DNA of 64,000 nt from Clostridiales bacterium Firm_09 (GCA_001604065.1 LVAO01000006.1:124001-188000), one strand, 5' to 3'; numbered from the stretch's first letter, positions 1 through 8,727 are shown. Translations and numbers: made by a program. Notes: generated by a model not told the origin, from the sequence alone.

Positions 1-127
1 CCACTTTGTATGGTGGCATGCCCTCATTCTGATAGCCATCAGCATTGTCCTGACGCTGTTCGCAGGCTTCATCCCCTCCCGCATGGCAGCAAAGAAAGAT
101 CCTGTAAAGGCTTTGCGGAGCGAATAA
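1..127 (+). CDS. ABC transporter permease, FtsX/MacB-like, C-terminal end (partial)
   Basis: Only the last 41 codons are present, in the frame starting at base 2 and ending with TAA at 125-127. They read as a hydrophobic membrane helix followed by the tail PSRMAAKKDPVKALRSE. That helix-then-'P..RAAK.DPV.ALR.E' ending is typical of the last transmembrane segment and cytoplasmic tail of FtsX-like permeases (MacB/LolC type), which work with an ABC ATPase in export or lipoprotein handling. The substrate cannot be told from this fragment. The rest of the gene lies outside the window. Confidence 0.8.
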   Translation, partial: HFVWWHALILIAISIVLTLFAGFIPSRMAAKKDPVKALRSE

Positions 128-141
128 ATTCCAGACAATAC

Positions 142-232
142 AAAAAGGCTGGCGCCTGTGTCCGATGGACTCCCATTCGGGAGCATGCGTCAAATAAAAA
201 CCAAGCCGATTACATAAGATGTTTCAGGCGCC
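142..232 (-). terminator. Branched inverted-repeat structure, possible terminator between convergent genes
   Basis: An 8-base perfect inverted repeat (GGCGCCTG at 151-158, CAGGCGCC at 225-232) encloses a smaller hairpin (CTCCC/GGGAG) and an ACAT/ATGT hairpin. Read on the minus strand, the distal arm is followed by AGCCTTTTTG, so it could end transcription of the minus-strand gene that stops at 271. The large branched shape is unusual for a simple terminator, and another structured RNA is possible. Confidence 0.35.
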
Positions 233-270
233 GCCACGCGCCCCTTTGTGGATGTTCTCTCAGACCTCAG

Positions 271-972
271 CTATTCCGACAGCCCTTTGATTGCATTGAC
301 GAACTGATGGCTCAGGCAGGAAGGCTCTGTCAGCACAATGCTCAAAGGCCGCTCCCGCACAATGGCAATGATGGCATCCTTATCAAAATCACCGGTGAGA
401 TTGGGTATGGGTACTTTGACATCGTCCGAAAATATTTCGTTCGTGTCGGCATTGTCCAGCCGAACCTTCGGCGAAAAATCACTGTCGACCGCAAGCAAAA
501 AGAAAACCAGCTCCAAAATATCCTCTTTGCTTTTGCATTGGGACAGAAGGCGGTTGGCAAGCACCGCCATAGCGCTCCAACCTTCCACAAGCTTGTCAAG
601 CGCAAAATTATACAATCCTTTTAATGATATATATCGGAGATTGTAGAGTTTTCGTTCTATTTTTTCTTTTTCTTCATCCAGATCAAAGCTTAACAGAGCG
701 CCAAAAAATGCAGAATATTCCAGACCCGGGTCTTCCGGCAGGGTAATCCCTGCATGCATGAATTTATATTTATAAAAAATGGTAATCACCGAGGACACGA
801 TATCCCGGATAACAGAGCGAAATCCCTTCATTTCCGAAGCAATATCCAACGTGATGAGATTTTTATGCTTGGTCTCCTCAATGGTACAGGTAGGATAATA
901 GCTCAGCCTTTTAAGAATATATTCCCTCTCTCCTTTCTCGTCCTTATCCAGGATCAGCCTGACGTTTACCAT
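271..972 (-). CDS. Hypothetical protein, possibly YtxC-like sporulation protein
   Basis: A 233-residue soluble protein with no signal peptide or clear membrane helix. The N-terminal ~50 residues look like a small alpha/beta unit. The rest is helical, with a basic/aromatic stretch LKGLYNFALDKLVEGW near the middle that resembles the '..F..FRL..Y' region of YtxC-type sporulation proteins. The length is slightly under that family. The nearby spoIVFB-like gene fits a spore-former but is not operonic with it. I recognise no catalytic motif. The assignment rests on a weak resemblance, and 'conserved hypothetical' is the safe label. Confidence 0.4.
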   Translation of the reverse strand: MVNVRLILDKDEKGEREYILKRLSYYPTCTIEETKHKNLITLDIASEMKGFRSVIRDIVSSVITIFYKYKFMHAGITLPEDPGLEYSAFFGALLSFDLDEEKEKIERKLYNLRYISLKGLYNFALDKLVEGWSAMAVLANRLLSQCKSKEDILELVFFLLAVDSDFSPKVRLDNADTNEIFSDDVKVPIPNLTGDFDKDAIIAIVRERPLSIVLTEPSCLSHQFVNAIKGLSE

Positions 973-1090
973 ATAGATAGTATATGAATCGACTTATAAA
1001 AAAAGTGATACCCTGTCCGGGCCGCCGAAAGGAACATCCTGTCGAAAAATTCCGGAAATGCGGCATTCCGCCATGCCGCATTCCGCAATC

Positions 1091-1121
1091 AAAAAAACGC
1101 TCTCGGAAGAGCGTTTTTTTT
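1091..1121 (-). terminator. Rho-independent terminator of the alpha-galactosidase gene
   Basis: The stem ACGCTCT/AGAGCGT has a 4-base loop, with an A-run on one side and a T-run on the other. It lies 20 bases past the alpha-galactosidase stop. The symmetrical A/T flanks would let it work in both directions. Confidence 0.85.
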
Positions 1122-1140
1122 GAAAAACAAGAAATTTTAT

Positions 1141-2808
1141 TTACTGAATATTTTCGTTCACATTGCTTACGCCGGTAGATATTTTTGCTCCCAGCTTCTT
1201 TTTGACGCCGTCCTCAAGATAAAAAATATTGACATCATCATCATCCTCATAATCCACGTTGATGATGATGGCTTTGGACTTCACAAAGAATTTCTTTATA
1301 AGAGCTGTCTCTTCTTCTCCATAATCGCCGGCGTTGTCCGATACAAACAATACAGAACCGAATAAATGATTGATTTTCGCAAGCAGCAGCTTTTGATCCT
1401 TTGTGAATTTCAGATTGTTTTCGCGAAGGAAGAAAACATCCGGATCGCTTGCAAACGCGCGTCTGTTGAGATGGCGTCTTTGAATCGCGTTATTGATGCT
1501 GTTTTGGGTGGAGGGTGTTTCACGGTTGATATGGAGCCTGAGATAGAACGGCGGCTTGTAAGAAAGTGCGGCATCGCAGCCGATTCTGCATGCGTCCACA
1601 TAGCCGAATGCCGGGCCAAGCGGCACACCGCAACCCAAAATGAGCTTTTCGCCCACGCATTCGCGAAGGAAAGCCATTGCCTCGCACATAATGGTGCCTC
1701 TGGTCTTGCCCTTTCTGGGGAGCATGCATTCGCTGTACAGGAAATCCAGCTTCACCATGTCGTAACCCCAATCATTCACCACAGTCTGGAGCACATTTTT
1801 GATGTAGGCTCTTGCCTGTGGATGATAGATATCCAATGTATATGCTCCGCCCCATGCCGCGCATCCTAAAACAGGTTTGCCGTTCGGCTTCCTGATCAGC
1901 CAGTCCGGATGCTCTGCGACAAGACGGGACTTCTTTGCGGCATTAAAAGGCGCCAGCCATATGCCCGCTTTATAACCTTTGGCATGTATTTTGTCGGCAA
2001 TAGGCTTCATTCCGTTGGGGAAATCCGGGTTGGGAAGCAGCCAATCCCCTACGGCAGGCTCGTATCCGTCATCAATCTGAAAAACGGTGACCGAATCTTT
2101 AACCTTGTCCAGCCCGTCCAGATCGCGCAAAATGATCGACTCGGTGATTTTGGTATAATAATTATACCAGGAGGTATAACCGGCAAGAAAATCCGTACGC
2201 GGTTTGGGCAGCTTCATGGCATTGAAATACGCGTCAAATACAGCGTCGTATCCGCCCTTGACTCTCAGCAGATTAAACAACTCGTAAGGCGCGTCGATTA
2301 TCAGACCCTCGACATCTTTTGCGACAGTAAAGGTATTTTTATTGAAATCCGCGGTAAAGATGGTATAACCCTGTTTCTCGCTCAAAGAACCCCAGAGCTC
2401 GATTTCGCCCTCTTTTCTAAAATAGGCATAGGTGTATCCGTGAAAAACATTGCTGCCGCCCGGATAGCGGTAAAACATATAATCGCCGGAGCTTTCTGCG
2501 GCGGCTTTTAACATCGGGAAGAGATTGACAAGCTTTGTCACGCCCAGGTACTTATCCCCTCTGCGATATTCTCTCGAAGTCGTCCAGGATTGATAGCCAT
2601 TGCAAAAGAAACGCTCTTCATTGGCATACTTGCGCTGATACCGCACCTCAAAAGCAATTAGTTCAAGCTTCTCTCTGGGAATGATGGTTATTTTGAGCTC
2701 GTTCTCACCGGTATTGTCTTCAATAAAATAATGCTGTGTCTGATAAAGGTCATCCTCATAGACTCTATTATTCAGTTTGTATTTGATATAGATCTTTTTA
2801 TCGTACAT
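1141..2808 (-). CDS. Alpha-galactosidase, glycoside hydrolase family 36
   Basis: Predicted to release terminal alpha-galactose from oligosaccharides such as melibiose, raffinose or galactomannan fragments. The protein has 555 residues: an N-terminal beta domain (about 1-200), then a TIM barrel carrying the clan-D motifs FQIDDGYEPAVGDW (about 243-256), KLDFLYSE with the likely nucleophile Asp355, and RIGCDAAL with the likely acid/base Asp412. There is no signal peptide, so it should act in the cytoplasm on imported oligomers. It is shorter than the ~700-residue GH36 enzymes, mainly in the N-terminal domain. The ATG at 2808 has a GGGAG ribosome site 7 bases upstream. It stands alone between a terminator and a divergent gene. 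Exact substrate unknown. Confidence 0.9.
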   Translation of the reverse strand: MYDKKIYIKYKLNNRVYEDDLYQTQHYFIEDNTGENELKITIIPREKLELIAFEVRYQRKYANEERFFCNGYQSWTTSREYRRGDKYLGVTKLVNLFPMLKAAAESSGDYMFYRYPGGSNVFHGYTYAYFRKEGEIELWGSLSEKQGYTIFTADFNKNTFTVAKDVEGLIIDAPYELFNLLRVKGGYDAVFDAYFNAMKLPKPRTDFLAGYTSWYNYYTKITESIILRDLDGLDKVKDSVTVFQIDDGYEPAVGDWLLPNPDFPNGMKPIADKIHAKGYKAGIWLAPFNAAKKSRLVAEHPDWLIRKPNGKPVLGCAAWGGAYTLDIYHPQARAYIKNVLQTVVNDWGYDMVKLDFLYSECMLPRKGKTRGTIMCEAMAFLRECVGEKLILGCGVPLGPAFGYVDACRIGCDAALSYKPPFYLRLHINRETPSTQNSINNAIQRRHLNRRAFASDPDVFFLRENNLKFTKDQKLLLAKINHLFGSVLFVSDNAGDYGEEETALIKKFFVKSKAIIINVDYEDDDDVNIFYLEDGVKKKLGAKISTGVSNVNENIQ

Positions 2809-2836
2809 GTTTTACTCCCTTCAGTTACCCGAGATT

Positions 2837-2859
2837 CTTGTTGCGTTGAAGACAACAAG
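2837..2859. promoter_or_regulatory. Inverted repeat in the alpha-galactosidase leader, candidate operator
   Basis: CTTGTTG at 2837-2843 and CAACAAG at 2853-2859 form a perfect 7-base inverted repeat with a 9-base centre. It lies 29 bases before the alpha-galactosidase ATG, just downstream of an AT-rich TATATT-type -10 region on the minus strand. The position suits a repressor operator or a 5' UTR hairpin. No regulator gene is adjacent. Confidence 0.4.
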
Positions 2860-2944
2860 ATATATGATAATATAGAATACAAAAAAATACAATACTTTTT
2901 CCTACATCTAGTTTTATTTCCAGAACGCATACATAAGATAAAAC

Positions 2945-3775
2945 ATGCTCAAGATCCGATTTCATACGACATTCTGGATTCTGGCAATCCTTCTGACCTT
3001 GCAAGGCAAGCTTGACACGCTGCTGTTTACGATATTCTCAGCGCTTGCCCACGAAGGCGGACATGCGGCAGCCGCCTACATAAAAGGCTACCAATTGACA
3101 GAAATCACGCTGATGCCTTATGGCGCGGTTCTTCATGGTGCGGATGCGATATCCAAAAAAGACGGCTTGTTCATCGCGCTTGGCGGACCTGCGGTCAATC
3201 TGTGCCTGATCATTCTTGTTCTGGCGCTGTGGTGGCTGTTCCCCGCGACCTACACCTTCACAGAACAATTCATGCATGTCAACCTCTCCATTCTCCTGTT
3301 CAACCTGCTTCCCGTTTACCCTCTTGACGGAGCCCGCGCACTCCTGTCCTTATCGAAAAAGCCCATGCGGACATTAAAGCGCCTGAAGCTTTCGGGCATC
3401 GTGCTATCCGTTATCCTGCTTGTTCTGTTCATCGTATCTGCGTTTTTCAAAATCAATTACACCATCGGCATTCTTGCGGTTATGGTATACATATCCGCCA
3501 CAATGGGTACCGATAAAGAAAATTATAAACATATTGCCTCCCTTGTTCCCGGACTCAAGAACTGGACGGCGCCTGTCGTTTCGGAAAAGATTCTTGTTTC
3601 GCCCAATCTGCGTCTGATGCAGCTTTTGCGTCAGATCAAACCCGACAAAATCCTGACATTCGAGGTACGGGACGAAAGCGGCAAGAGCATCACCGTTCTT
3701 TCAGAAAGCCGCCTTGCCGAGCTTTGCGCCAAACATAAGCTGAATTCGAAAATCAAGGATATCCTGCAACAGTAA
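2945..3775 (+). CDS. spoIVFB: SpoIVFB-like intramembrane site-2 zinc metalloprotease (M50B)
   Basis: Probable membrane protease that cuts pro-sigma-K in the mother cell during spore formation. The HExxH zinc site reads HEGGH at residues 36-40 in the first half. The third ligand region NLLPVYPLDG holds Asp128. About six hydrophobic helices fill residues 8-175, as in SpoIVFB. The C-terminal ~90 residues are soluble and look like a degraded CBS-type domain. The ATG at 2945 has no good Shine-Dalgarno site. CATACATA at 2928-2935 resembles a sigma-E -10 element, but I see no matching -35. No spoIVFA-like gene is adjacent. Other M50B proteases of unknown role cannot be excluded. Confidence 0.8.
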   Translation: MLKIRFHTTFWILAILLTLQGKLDTLLFTIFSALAHEGGHAAAAYIKGYQLTEITLMPYGAVLHGADAISKKDGLFIALGGPAVNLCLIILVLALWWLFPATYTFTEQFMHVNLSILLFNLLPVYPLDGARALLSLSKKPMRTLKRLKLSGIVLSVILLVLFIVSAFFKINYTIGILAVMVYISATMGTDKENYKHIASLVPGLKNWTAPVVSEKILVSPNLRLMQLLRQIKPDKILTFEVRDESGKSITVLSESRLAELCAKHKLNSKIKDILQQ

Positions 3776-3808
3776 ATCCCTGCAGAACGGCATAAAATCC
3801 GACAGGAC

Positions 3809-3841
3809 AAAAAAGCGCCCGAATCCTGGGCGCTCTTTTTT
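3809..3841. terminator. Bidirectional terminator between spoIVFB and the ABC exporter operon
   Basis: The stem AGCGCCC/GGGCGCT has a 7-base loop, six A on the left and six T on the right. It sits between two convergent genes and can serve both. Confidence 0.85.
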
Positions 3842-3864
3842 GTCAATAAAAAGGATGAGTCGAA

Positions 3865-5709
3865 CTATACTCCCGCAAATTGACTGTTGTACAGTTCATA
3901 ATAGAATCCGCCCTTAGCGATAAGCTCGCTATGGCTTCCTTGTTCAATGATCGTGCCGTTGTTCATGACAAGAATAAGGTCTGCGTTTTTGATGGTGGAC
4001 AACCGATGCGCGATGATAAAGCTGGTTTTGTCCTTCATCATGGCAGTCATTGCATTTTGGATATACGCCTCGGTGCGCGTATCCACGGAAGAAGTTGCTT
4101 CGTCAAGAATCAATATTTTGGGATCCGATAGGATTGCCCTGGCGATTGTCAAAAGCTGTTTTTGTCCCTGTGAGATATTGGTGACACCCTCGTTCAGCAT
4201 GGTATTCATTCCGTCAGGAAGCGTAGAGATAAAATGGTCGACGTGCGCGTCGCGTGCTGCCTGCCAGATTTCCTCATCCGTTGCGTCGGGTCTTCCGTAA
4301 GCGATATTCTCCCGTATGGTTCCCGAAAACAGCCAGGTATCCTGCAGAACCATACCGAACAGAGAGCGGAGATCTTCTCTTTTCATGTCTGCAATGTCCA
4401 AGCCGCCAACGGTGATGCGCCCTCCCTTCAGCTCATAAAACCGCATCAGAAGATTGACCATCGTCGTCTTGCCCGCGCCTGTGGGTCCCACGATGGCGAT
4501 TCTGTCTCCGGGTGCAACCTTGATATTCATGTTCTCTATCAGCTTCACATTGTCAAGATACGAGAAACAGACATTCTCAAAAGCTACAGAAGACGCTATT
4601 CCATCGATGCTTGCGGGATTCTTCACATCTTCAACCTGCTCTTCGGAGTCCAATACTTCAAACACCCTTTCCGCCGCCGCAATGGTAGACTGAATGGTGT
4701 TTGCGATGTTTGCGGTCTGCATAATAGGTTGCGAAAACTGGTTGCTGTATTGCAAAAACGCCTGGATATCGCCTATTCCGAGAGGTCTCGGCGCCCCTGC
4801 CAGAATGGAGCCGACCACGCATACGCCCACATAGCCCAAACTGTTGACAAACTGAAGGGCAGGCATTATGATGCCCGCAAGAAACTGCGCGCCGCGGCCC
4901 GCCTCATAAAGCTGTTCGTTAATCTTGTCAAAGCTTTTTTCACATTCCTGTTCCGTACCGTACAGCTTGACAATTTTTTGTCCGGCGAACACTTCTTCAA
5001 TATAACCGTTCAGTTCGCCCAGCTTCTTCTGCTGCGCCGCAAAGCGTTTCTGCGATTTTCTGGCGATGAACATCGTAATAACCATGAAGAGCGGCAGCGT
5101 GCCCAGTGTAATGAGCGTCATATATCCGCTGATGGTCAGCATCATGATGACAATACCGAGGATGGTTGTCACACTGGAAATGGACTGTGTCAGGCTCTGC
5201 TGGAGCGTATTATATATGGTGTCAACATCGTTTGTTATGCGCGACAGAAGATTGCCGATCGAGTTTTCGTCATAATATTTTACAGGCAGACGGGTCATTT
5301 TTTCCTTGATGTCCCTGCGCATGCGGTATACAACTTTCTGTGCAACGCTTGCGGACAAGAAGCTTGCTATCATGCTGAAGGCAGCGGATACAAAATACAG
5401 AGCGCCTACTTCGACAGCAGTTCTGATGATATAATTCATGTCCATGCTGCCGGAGCGGATGCCTCGCTGAAGCTCATTAGTAATGTTTCCCAACGTTTTT
5501 GGACCCAGGATATTGAAGGCGGACGAACATACTGCAAGTCCCAGCATTATCGCAATAATGGGTAGCTCCGGACGCAGATATTTCAGCAGTCTTCTGAAGC
5601 CGGACTTGAAGTCCTTTGCCTTTTCGCCGGGTCTTCCCAGTCCCATGGGGCCGCCGCCGCCCATCGGACCTTGCGGTTTTTTCTCAATTCTGTCTTTCCG
5701 ATCTTCCAT
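3865..5709 (-). CDS. ABC exporter half-transporter with canonical Walker B (permease-ATPase fusion)
   Basis: 614 residues: a Gly/Pro-rich cytoplasmic N-terminus, a six-helix type IV membrane domain (about 40-330) and an ATPase domain with Walker A GPTGAGKT, signature NISQGQKQ, Walker B ILILDEATSSVD and switch His in IIAHRLST. The catalytic Glu is intact but the signature is SQGQ instead of SGGQ. The upstream neighbour has the opposite defect, so the two should form an asymmetric heterodimeric exporter of the BmrCD/TM287-288 type, with one active and one degenerate ATP site. It lies 5 bases after that gene in the MarR-controlled operon. The likely role is drug, lipid or peptide export; the substrate is unknown. 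Confidence 0.9.
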   Translation of the reverse strand: MEDRKDRIEKKPQGPMGGGGPMGLGRPGEKAKDFKSGFRRLLKYLRPELPIIAIMLGLAVCSSAFNILGPKTLGNITNELQRGIRSGSMDMNYIIRTAVEVGALYFVSAAFSMIASFLSASVAQKVVYRMRRDIKEKMTRLPVKYYDENSIGNLLSRITNDVDTIYNTLQQSLTQSISSVTTILGIVIMMLTISGYMTLITLGTLPLFMVITMFIARKSQKRFAAQQKKLGELNGYIEEVFAGQKIVKLYGTEQECEKSFDKINEQLYEAGRGAQFLAGIIMPALQFVNSLGYVGVCVVGSILAGAPRPLGIGDIQAFLQYSNQFSQPIMQTANIANTIQSTIAAAERVFEVLDSEEQVEDVKNPASIDGIASSVAFENVCFSYLDNVKLIENMNIKVAPGDRIAIVGPTGAGKTTMVNLLMRFYELKGGRITVGGLDIADMKREDLRSLFGMVLQDTWLFSGTIRENIAYGRPDATDEEIWQAARDAHVDHFISTLPDGMNTMLNEGVTNISQGQKQLLTIARAILSDPKILILDEATSSVDTRTEAYIQNAMTAMMKDKTSFIIAHRLSTIKNADLILVMNNGTIIEQGSHSELIAKGGFYYELYNSQFAGV

Positions 5710-5714
5710 ATCAA

Positions 5715-7973
5715 TTATGCCTCCGTGGGAGAAAGACCCAGTTCTTCATGCGAGAGCTGCGACAAAGCAATCTCTTTGTAGACGGCGCAGTTCTTCAGAA
5801 GCTCCCTGTGCCGCCCGATGCCCGCGATTTTACCATCTGCAAGCACAATGATTCTGTCCGCGTCCATGACGGTCCCGATACGCTGCGCGACAATAAAAAT
5901 CGTGCTGTTGCATATCTCTTTTTTGAGCGCTCTGCGCAGCTGCGCGTCAGTCTTGAAATCAACAGCAGAAAAACTGTCGTCAAAGATATAGATTTCCGGC
6001 TTTCTCGCGATGGCGCGTGCGATCGATATCCGCTGTTTCTGCCCGCCGGAAAAGTTTGCGCCGCCATGTTCAACCACCGAGCCGTACTGCTTGTCCAACA
6101 CTTCGATAAAATCCTTTGCCTGCGCCACCTCCGCCGCATGCACAACATCCTCATGCGTCGCTCCGGGATTTCCGTAGGCAATATTCTCTTCTATCGTGCC
6201 TGAAAACAGTACCGCAGCCTGTGACACATAGCCGATTTTTGAGCGAAGCTCCTTAAGATTCATATCCCGCACATCGACACCGTCCACACTCACACTTCCG
6301 GAGGTAACGTCATAAAGCCTTGGAATCAGGCTGATCAATGTCGATTTGCCACTGCCGGTGCTGCCGATAATCGCGGTCACTTCACCGGGATATGCCTCAA
6401 AGGAGATGTCTTCCAGAACATTGTTCTCCGCATTGCTATAGGCAAAGGAGACATTCTTGAAAGAGACTCTGCCTCTTTCTGAAGTCAAGATTGTTTTTTC
6501 TTTATTCGTTATTGAGGGTTCGCTGGTCAGAATCTCATTGATTCTCCCACCGGACACGCTTGCCCGGGGCACAATAATAAAGATCATCGCGAGCATAATG
6601 ACACTCAACATGATTTGCATCACATATTGGATTACTGCCATCATATTGCCGAGGGTAGAAATCGTGTTCATATTGAGTGTAGCGGTCTGAAGCGCATTGT
6701 TGACAAAATTAGCGCCCACCATGACAATAGCAAGCGAAGTGCCGGTCATGACCAGCATCATAAAGGGAAACAATACGGACATATATCGCGCCGCCTTCAA
6801 ACCGGTCATCGAAAGGTCAAGGTTGGCGTCATTGAAGCGCGCGTTTTCCCGGTTGTCCCCGCCAAAAGCGCGTATCACGCGTACGCCGGTAATGCTTTCG
6901 CGGGCAATCAGCGTCAATTTATCGGTTTTTTTCTGCATGGATTTGAAGAGCGGCAGAATCTTTTTTCCCACGATAAAAATCATCCCCGCGACAATCGGAA
7001 TGATGGCGACAAGCACTAGAGTCATATCCGGGGACTTCCTGAGCGCCATAAACAAGCCTCCCGCAAACATCACCGGCACAGTCACAATCATACGCAGTGC
7101 CATTATGACAAGGTTTTGTATTTGCGTGACGTCGTTGGTGGCGCGCGTAATCAGGCTCGATGTGCCGAAGCTGTCTGTTTCTTTTGCAGAAAATCCGATT
7201 ACCTTGCTGAAAATGCTCTTCCTGAGGTCTCTGCCGAAGCTGTTGCCTATGCGGGAAGAAAAATATGCTGCCGACAGCGAACAAATGCTGGAGCCAAAGG
7301 TAATCGCCAGCATGATAAGACAGTTTTTCCAGATTTCGCTCATAACCGTGACGGTTTTTGTTGACACCTGAGCGAGACCGTTATCCTGCAGGACCAACGT
7401 GCCCTGCTGCTTTGTTCCCCCGGGCGTGCCGTCCGACGTCCGCCAGAATTTGGGAACGGGCATATCGATTAAGGTGCCATCGGCATTGACAGATTTCATA
7501 TAGACCGGATTGCCGTCAGCATCCGTTTCGGCAAGCCCAAGATTTGCAAGCACAGACATGTCCGCGCCGGAAAAATCAATGTTCCCCCCTATTACAGAAG
7601 AAAAATCCACTTCCGACAAATCAAATTGCGCATAATGTTTCCCTTCGGACTCATAAGTGACAATGTAGCCCGCATTGTTGTAATTGATTTTCGGCAGAGC
7701 AGTTTCCTGCCGGGGAATATTTTCCAGGACATCTCCCAAAAAGATCGGCTCGCCCGAAGGAAGCGTGCCTAAGGCAATTTTCGCTACGGCAAAATAAATG
7801 GGATCACCGGAAGAGGTTGTCTCGAAAACAATTTCTTCTTTAATGCCTTTGTTGATGATGTTGCTCATCCGGTCAGGCAAAAGCAGCGAAGCAACCGCAG
7901 CCACCGATACCAAAAGGACATTGATGATCATCAATAGCGTGTAAGGTTTGAGTCGTTTGAATAATTTAAGCAT
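5715..7973 (-). CDS. ABC exporter half-transporter with large extracellular insert and degenerate Walker B
   Basis: 752 residues, about 150 more than usual. Helix 1 (about 12-32) is followed by a hydrophilic segment (about 42-205) before helix 2, which topology places outside the cell. The ATPase domain has Walker A GSTGSGKS, signature NFSGGQKQR and Walker B IYIFDDSFSAVD, where Asp replaces the catalytic Glu, and the usual switch His is Gln (IVAQRIGT). This is the 'TM287-like' partner of a heterodimeric exporter. The ATG at 7973 lies inside the end of the MarR gene and has AAGGA 8 bases upstream, so translation is probably coupled. Confidence 0.9.
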   Translation of the reverse strand: MLKLFKRLKPYTLLMIINVLLVSVAAVASLLLPDRMSNIINKGIKEEIVFETTSSGDPIYFAVAKIALGTLPSGEPIFLGDVLENIPRQETALPKINYNNAGYIVTYESEGKHYAQFDLSEVDFSSVIGGNIDFSGADMSVLANLGLAETDADGNPVYMKSVNADGTLIDMPVPKFWRTSDGTPGGTKQQGTLVLQDNGLAQVSTKTVTVMSEIWKNCLIMLAITFGSSICSLSAAYFSSRIGNSFGRDLRKSIFSKVIGFSAKETDSFGTSSLITRATNDVTQIQNLVIMALRMIVTVPVMFAGGLFMALRKSPDMTLVLVAIIPIVAGMIFIVGKKILPLFKSMQKKTDKLTLIARESITGVRVIRAFGGDNRENARFNDANLDLSMTGLKAARYMSVLFPFMMLVMTGTSLAIVMVGANFVNNALQTATLNMNTISTLGNMMAVIQYVMQIMLSVIMLAMIFIIVPRASVSGGRINEILTSEPSITNKEKTILTSERGRVSFKNVSFAYSNAENNVLEDISFEAYPGEVTAIIGSTGSGKSTLISLIPRLYDVTSGSVSVDGVDVRDMNLKELRSKIGYVSQAAVLFSGTIEENIAYGNPGATHEDVVHAAEVAQAKDFIEVLDKQYGSVVEHGGANFSGGQKQRISIARAIARKPEIYIFDDSFSAVDFKTDAQLRRALKKEICNSTIFIVAQRIGTVMDADRIIVLADGKIAGIGRHRELLKNCAVYKEIALSQLSHEELGLSPTEA

Positions 7974-8404
7974 AGTCCGTCCTTTTTTTCTGTCTCCTTG
8001 ATAAGATTATGGTATATTTGTTTGAGTACTTTTCCGCAGACCTCCAGATCCTCTTTTGATACACCATTGAGAAGCATTTCATTCATATTGTCATGGATCT
8101 CTCTGATTACTTTTGCAACGCCGCGCCCTTTTGGGGTTACATACAGCCTTAAAATTCTCTTATCATTCGCATCTGGCTGCTTTTCTACCAGGCCTTCCTC
8201 CTCAAACATGGCGACTGTCCGGCTGATATGCGCCTTATCGAACATCAGCTCATTCCCGAGCTCCGAGAGCGTGACGCCTTCCTTTTCGGTCAGTCTCATC
8301 AGAAACATAGGAAACGGCACATTGATACCTTTTTCTTTCAGCTTCCTGTCCATGACTTCGCGGAACAGGTGCGGCAGTTTCGGCATAATTTTCTTGAAGT
8401 CCAT
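7931..8404 (-). CDS. MarR-family transcriptional regulator
   Basis: 157 residues with a winged helix-turn-helix: helices around GVTLSELGNELMFDKAHISR (about 55-75), then the wing DKRILRLYVTPKG (about 101-113), flanked by dimerisation helices, as in MarR/SlyA proteins. It is the first gene of the ABC exporter operon and its last 43 bases overlap the exporter start. A perfect palindrome overlaps the predicted transcription start, so it probably represses its own operon and is released by an exporter substrate. The ATG at 8404 has an AGGAGG-like site (AAAAGGAGG) 4-5 bases upstream. The ligand is unknown. Confidence 0.9.
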   Translation of the reverse strand: MDFKKIMPKLPHLFREVMDRKLKEKGINVPFPMFLMRLTEKEGVTLSELGNELMFDKAHISRTVAMFEEEGLVEKQPDANDKRILRLYVTPKGRGVAKVIREIHDNMNEMLLNGVSKEDLEVCGKVLKQIYHNLIKETEKKDGLCLNYSNDSNLTRY

Positions 8405-8446
8405 GTTACCTCCTTTTCAGAACCTGTATATCGTTGACCGGTCATC

Positions 8447-8460
8447 GTTGAGTACTCAAC
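8447..8460. promoter_or_regulatory. 14-bp perfect palindrome, probable MarR operator
   Basis: GTTGAGTACTCAAC is fully self-complementary. It starts 2 bases downstream of the -10 box on the minus strand, so it covers the likely start site. A bound regulator there would block transcription. Its place directly before the MarR gene supports autorepression. Confidence 0.7.
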
Positions 8461-8461
8461 T

Positions 8462-8490
8462 ATTATATTCGCCGGTTCTTGCAATGTCAA
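8462..8490 (-). promoter_or_regulatory. Consensus sigma-A promoter of the MarR-ABC operon
   Basis: On the minus strand, -35 TTGACA (8485-8490), a 17-base spacer and -10 TATAAT (8462-8467) match the consensus at all twelve positions. A start near 8455 gives a leader of about 50 bases. The rest of the 8405-8727 gap, from 8491 to 8683, holds nothing I can identify. Confidence 0.85.
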
Positions 8491-8683
8491 ATCATTTATC
8501 CTGTATTTTTCTCAAAAATTCAAAATATTGCAATTTGCCCAGGCAGGATATTCTCTTGTCTTCAAAAAGAGAAAAATAAATATTTTATGTGGAATAAATC
8601 AAAAAATGAAAGATTTCTGCGGTACCGGCAAAGGCCAAATCCTGTTGATAAAAGACAATAATACGTACAATTGATCTTCCATA

Positions 8684-8716
8684 AAAAAGCCATCGGGAGT
8701 CCCGATGGCTTCTTTT
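8684..8716 (-). terminator. Rho-independent terminator after the NYN gene
   Basis: The perfect stem AAGCCATCGGG/CCCGATGGCTT has a 3-base loop, an A-run on the left and T-rich sequence on the right. It lies 12 bases past the NYN stop and would end the transcript coming from the rplU side. Confidence 0.85.
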
Positions 8717-8727
8717 TGGTTTTTATA

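Noticed and set aside
4234-5565. Long plus-strand open frame of 443 codons
   Set aside because: It lies fully opposite the ABC exporter gene, has a His/Arg/Cys-rich composition with no motif, and no ribosome site. It is a shadow of the real gene.
3865-7973. Two unrelated ABC transporters
   Set aside because: The complementary defects in signature and Walker B, and the 5-base spacing, fit one heterodimer better.
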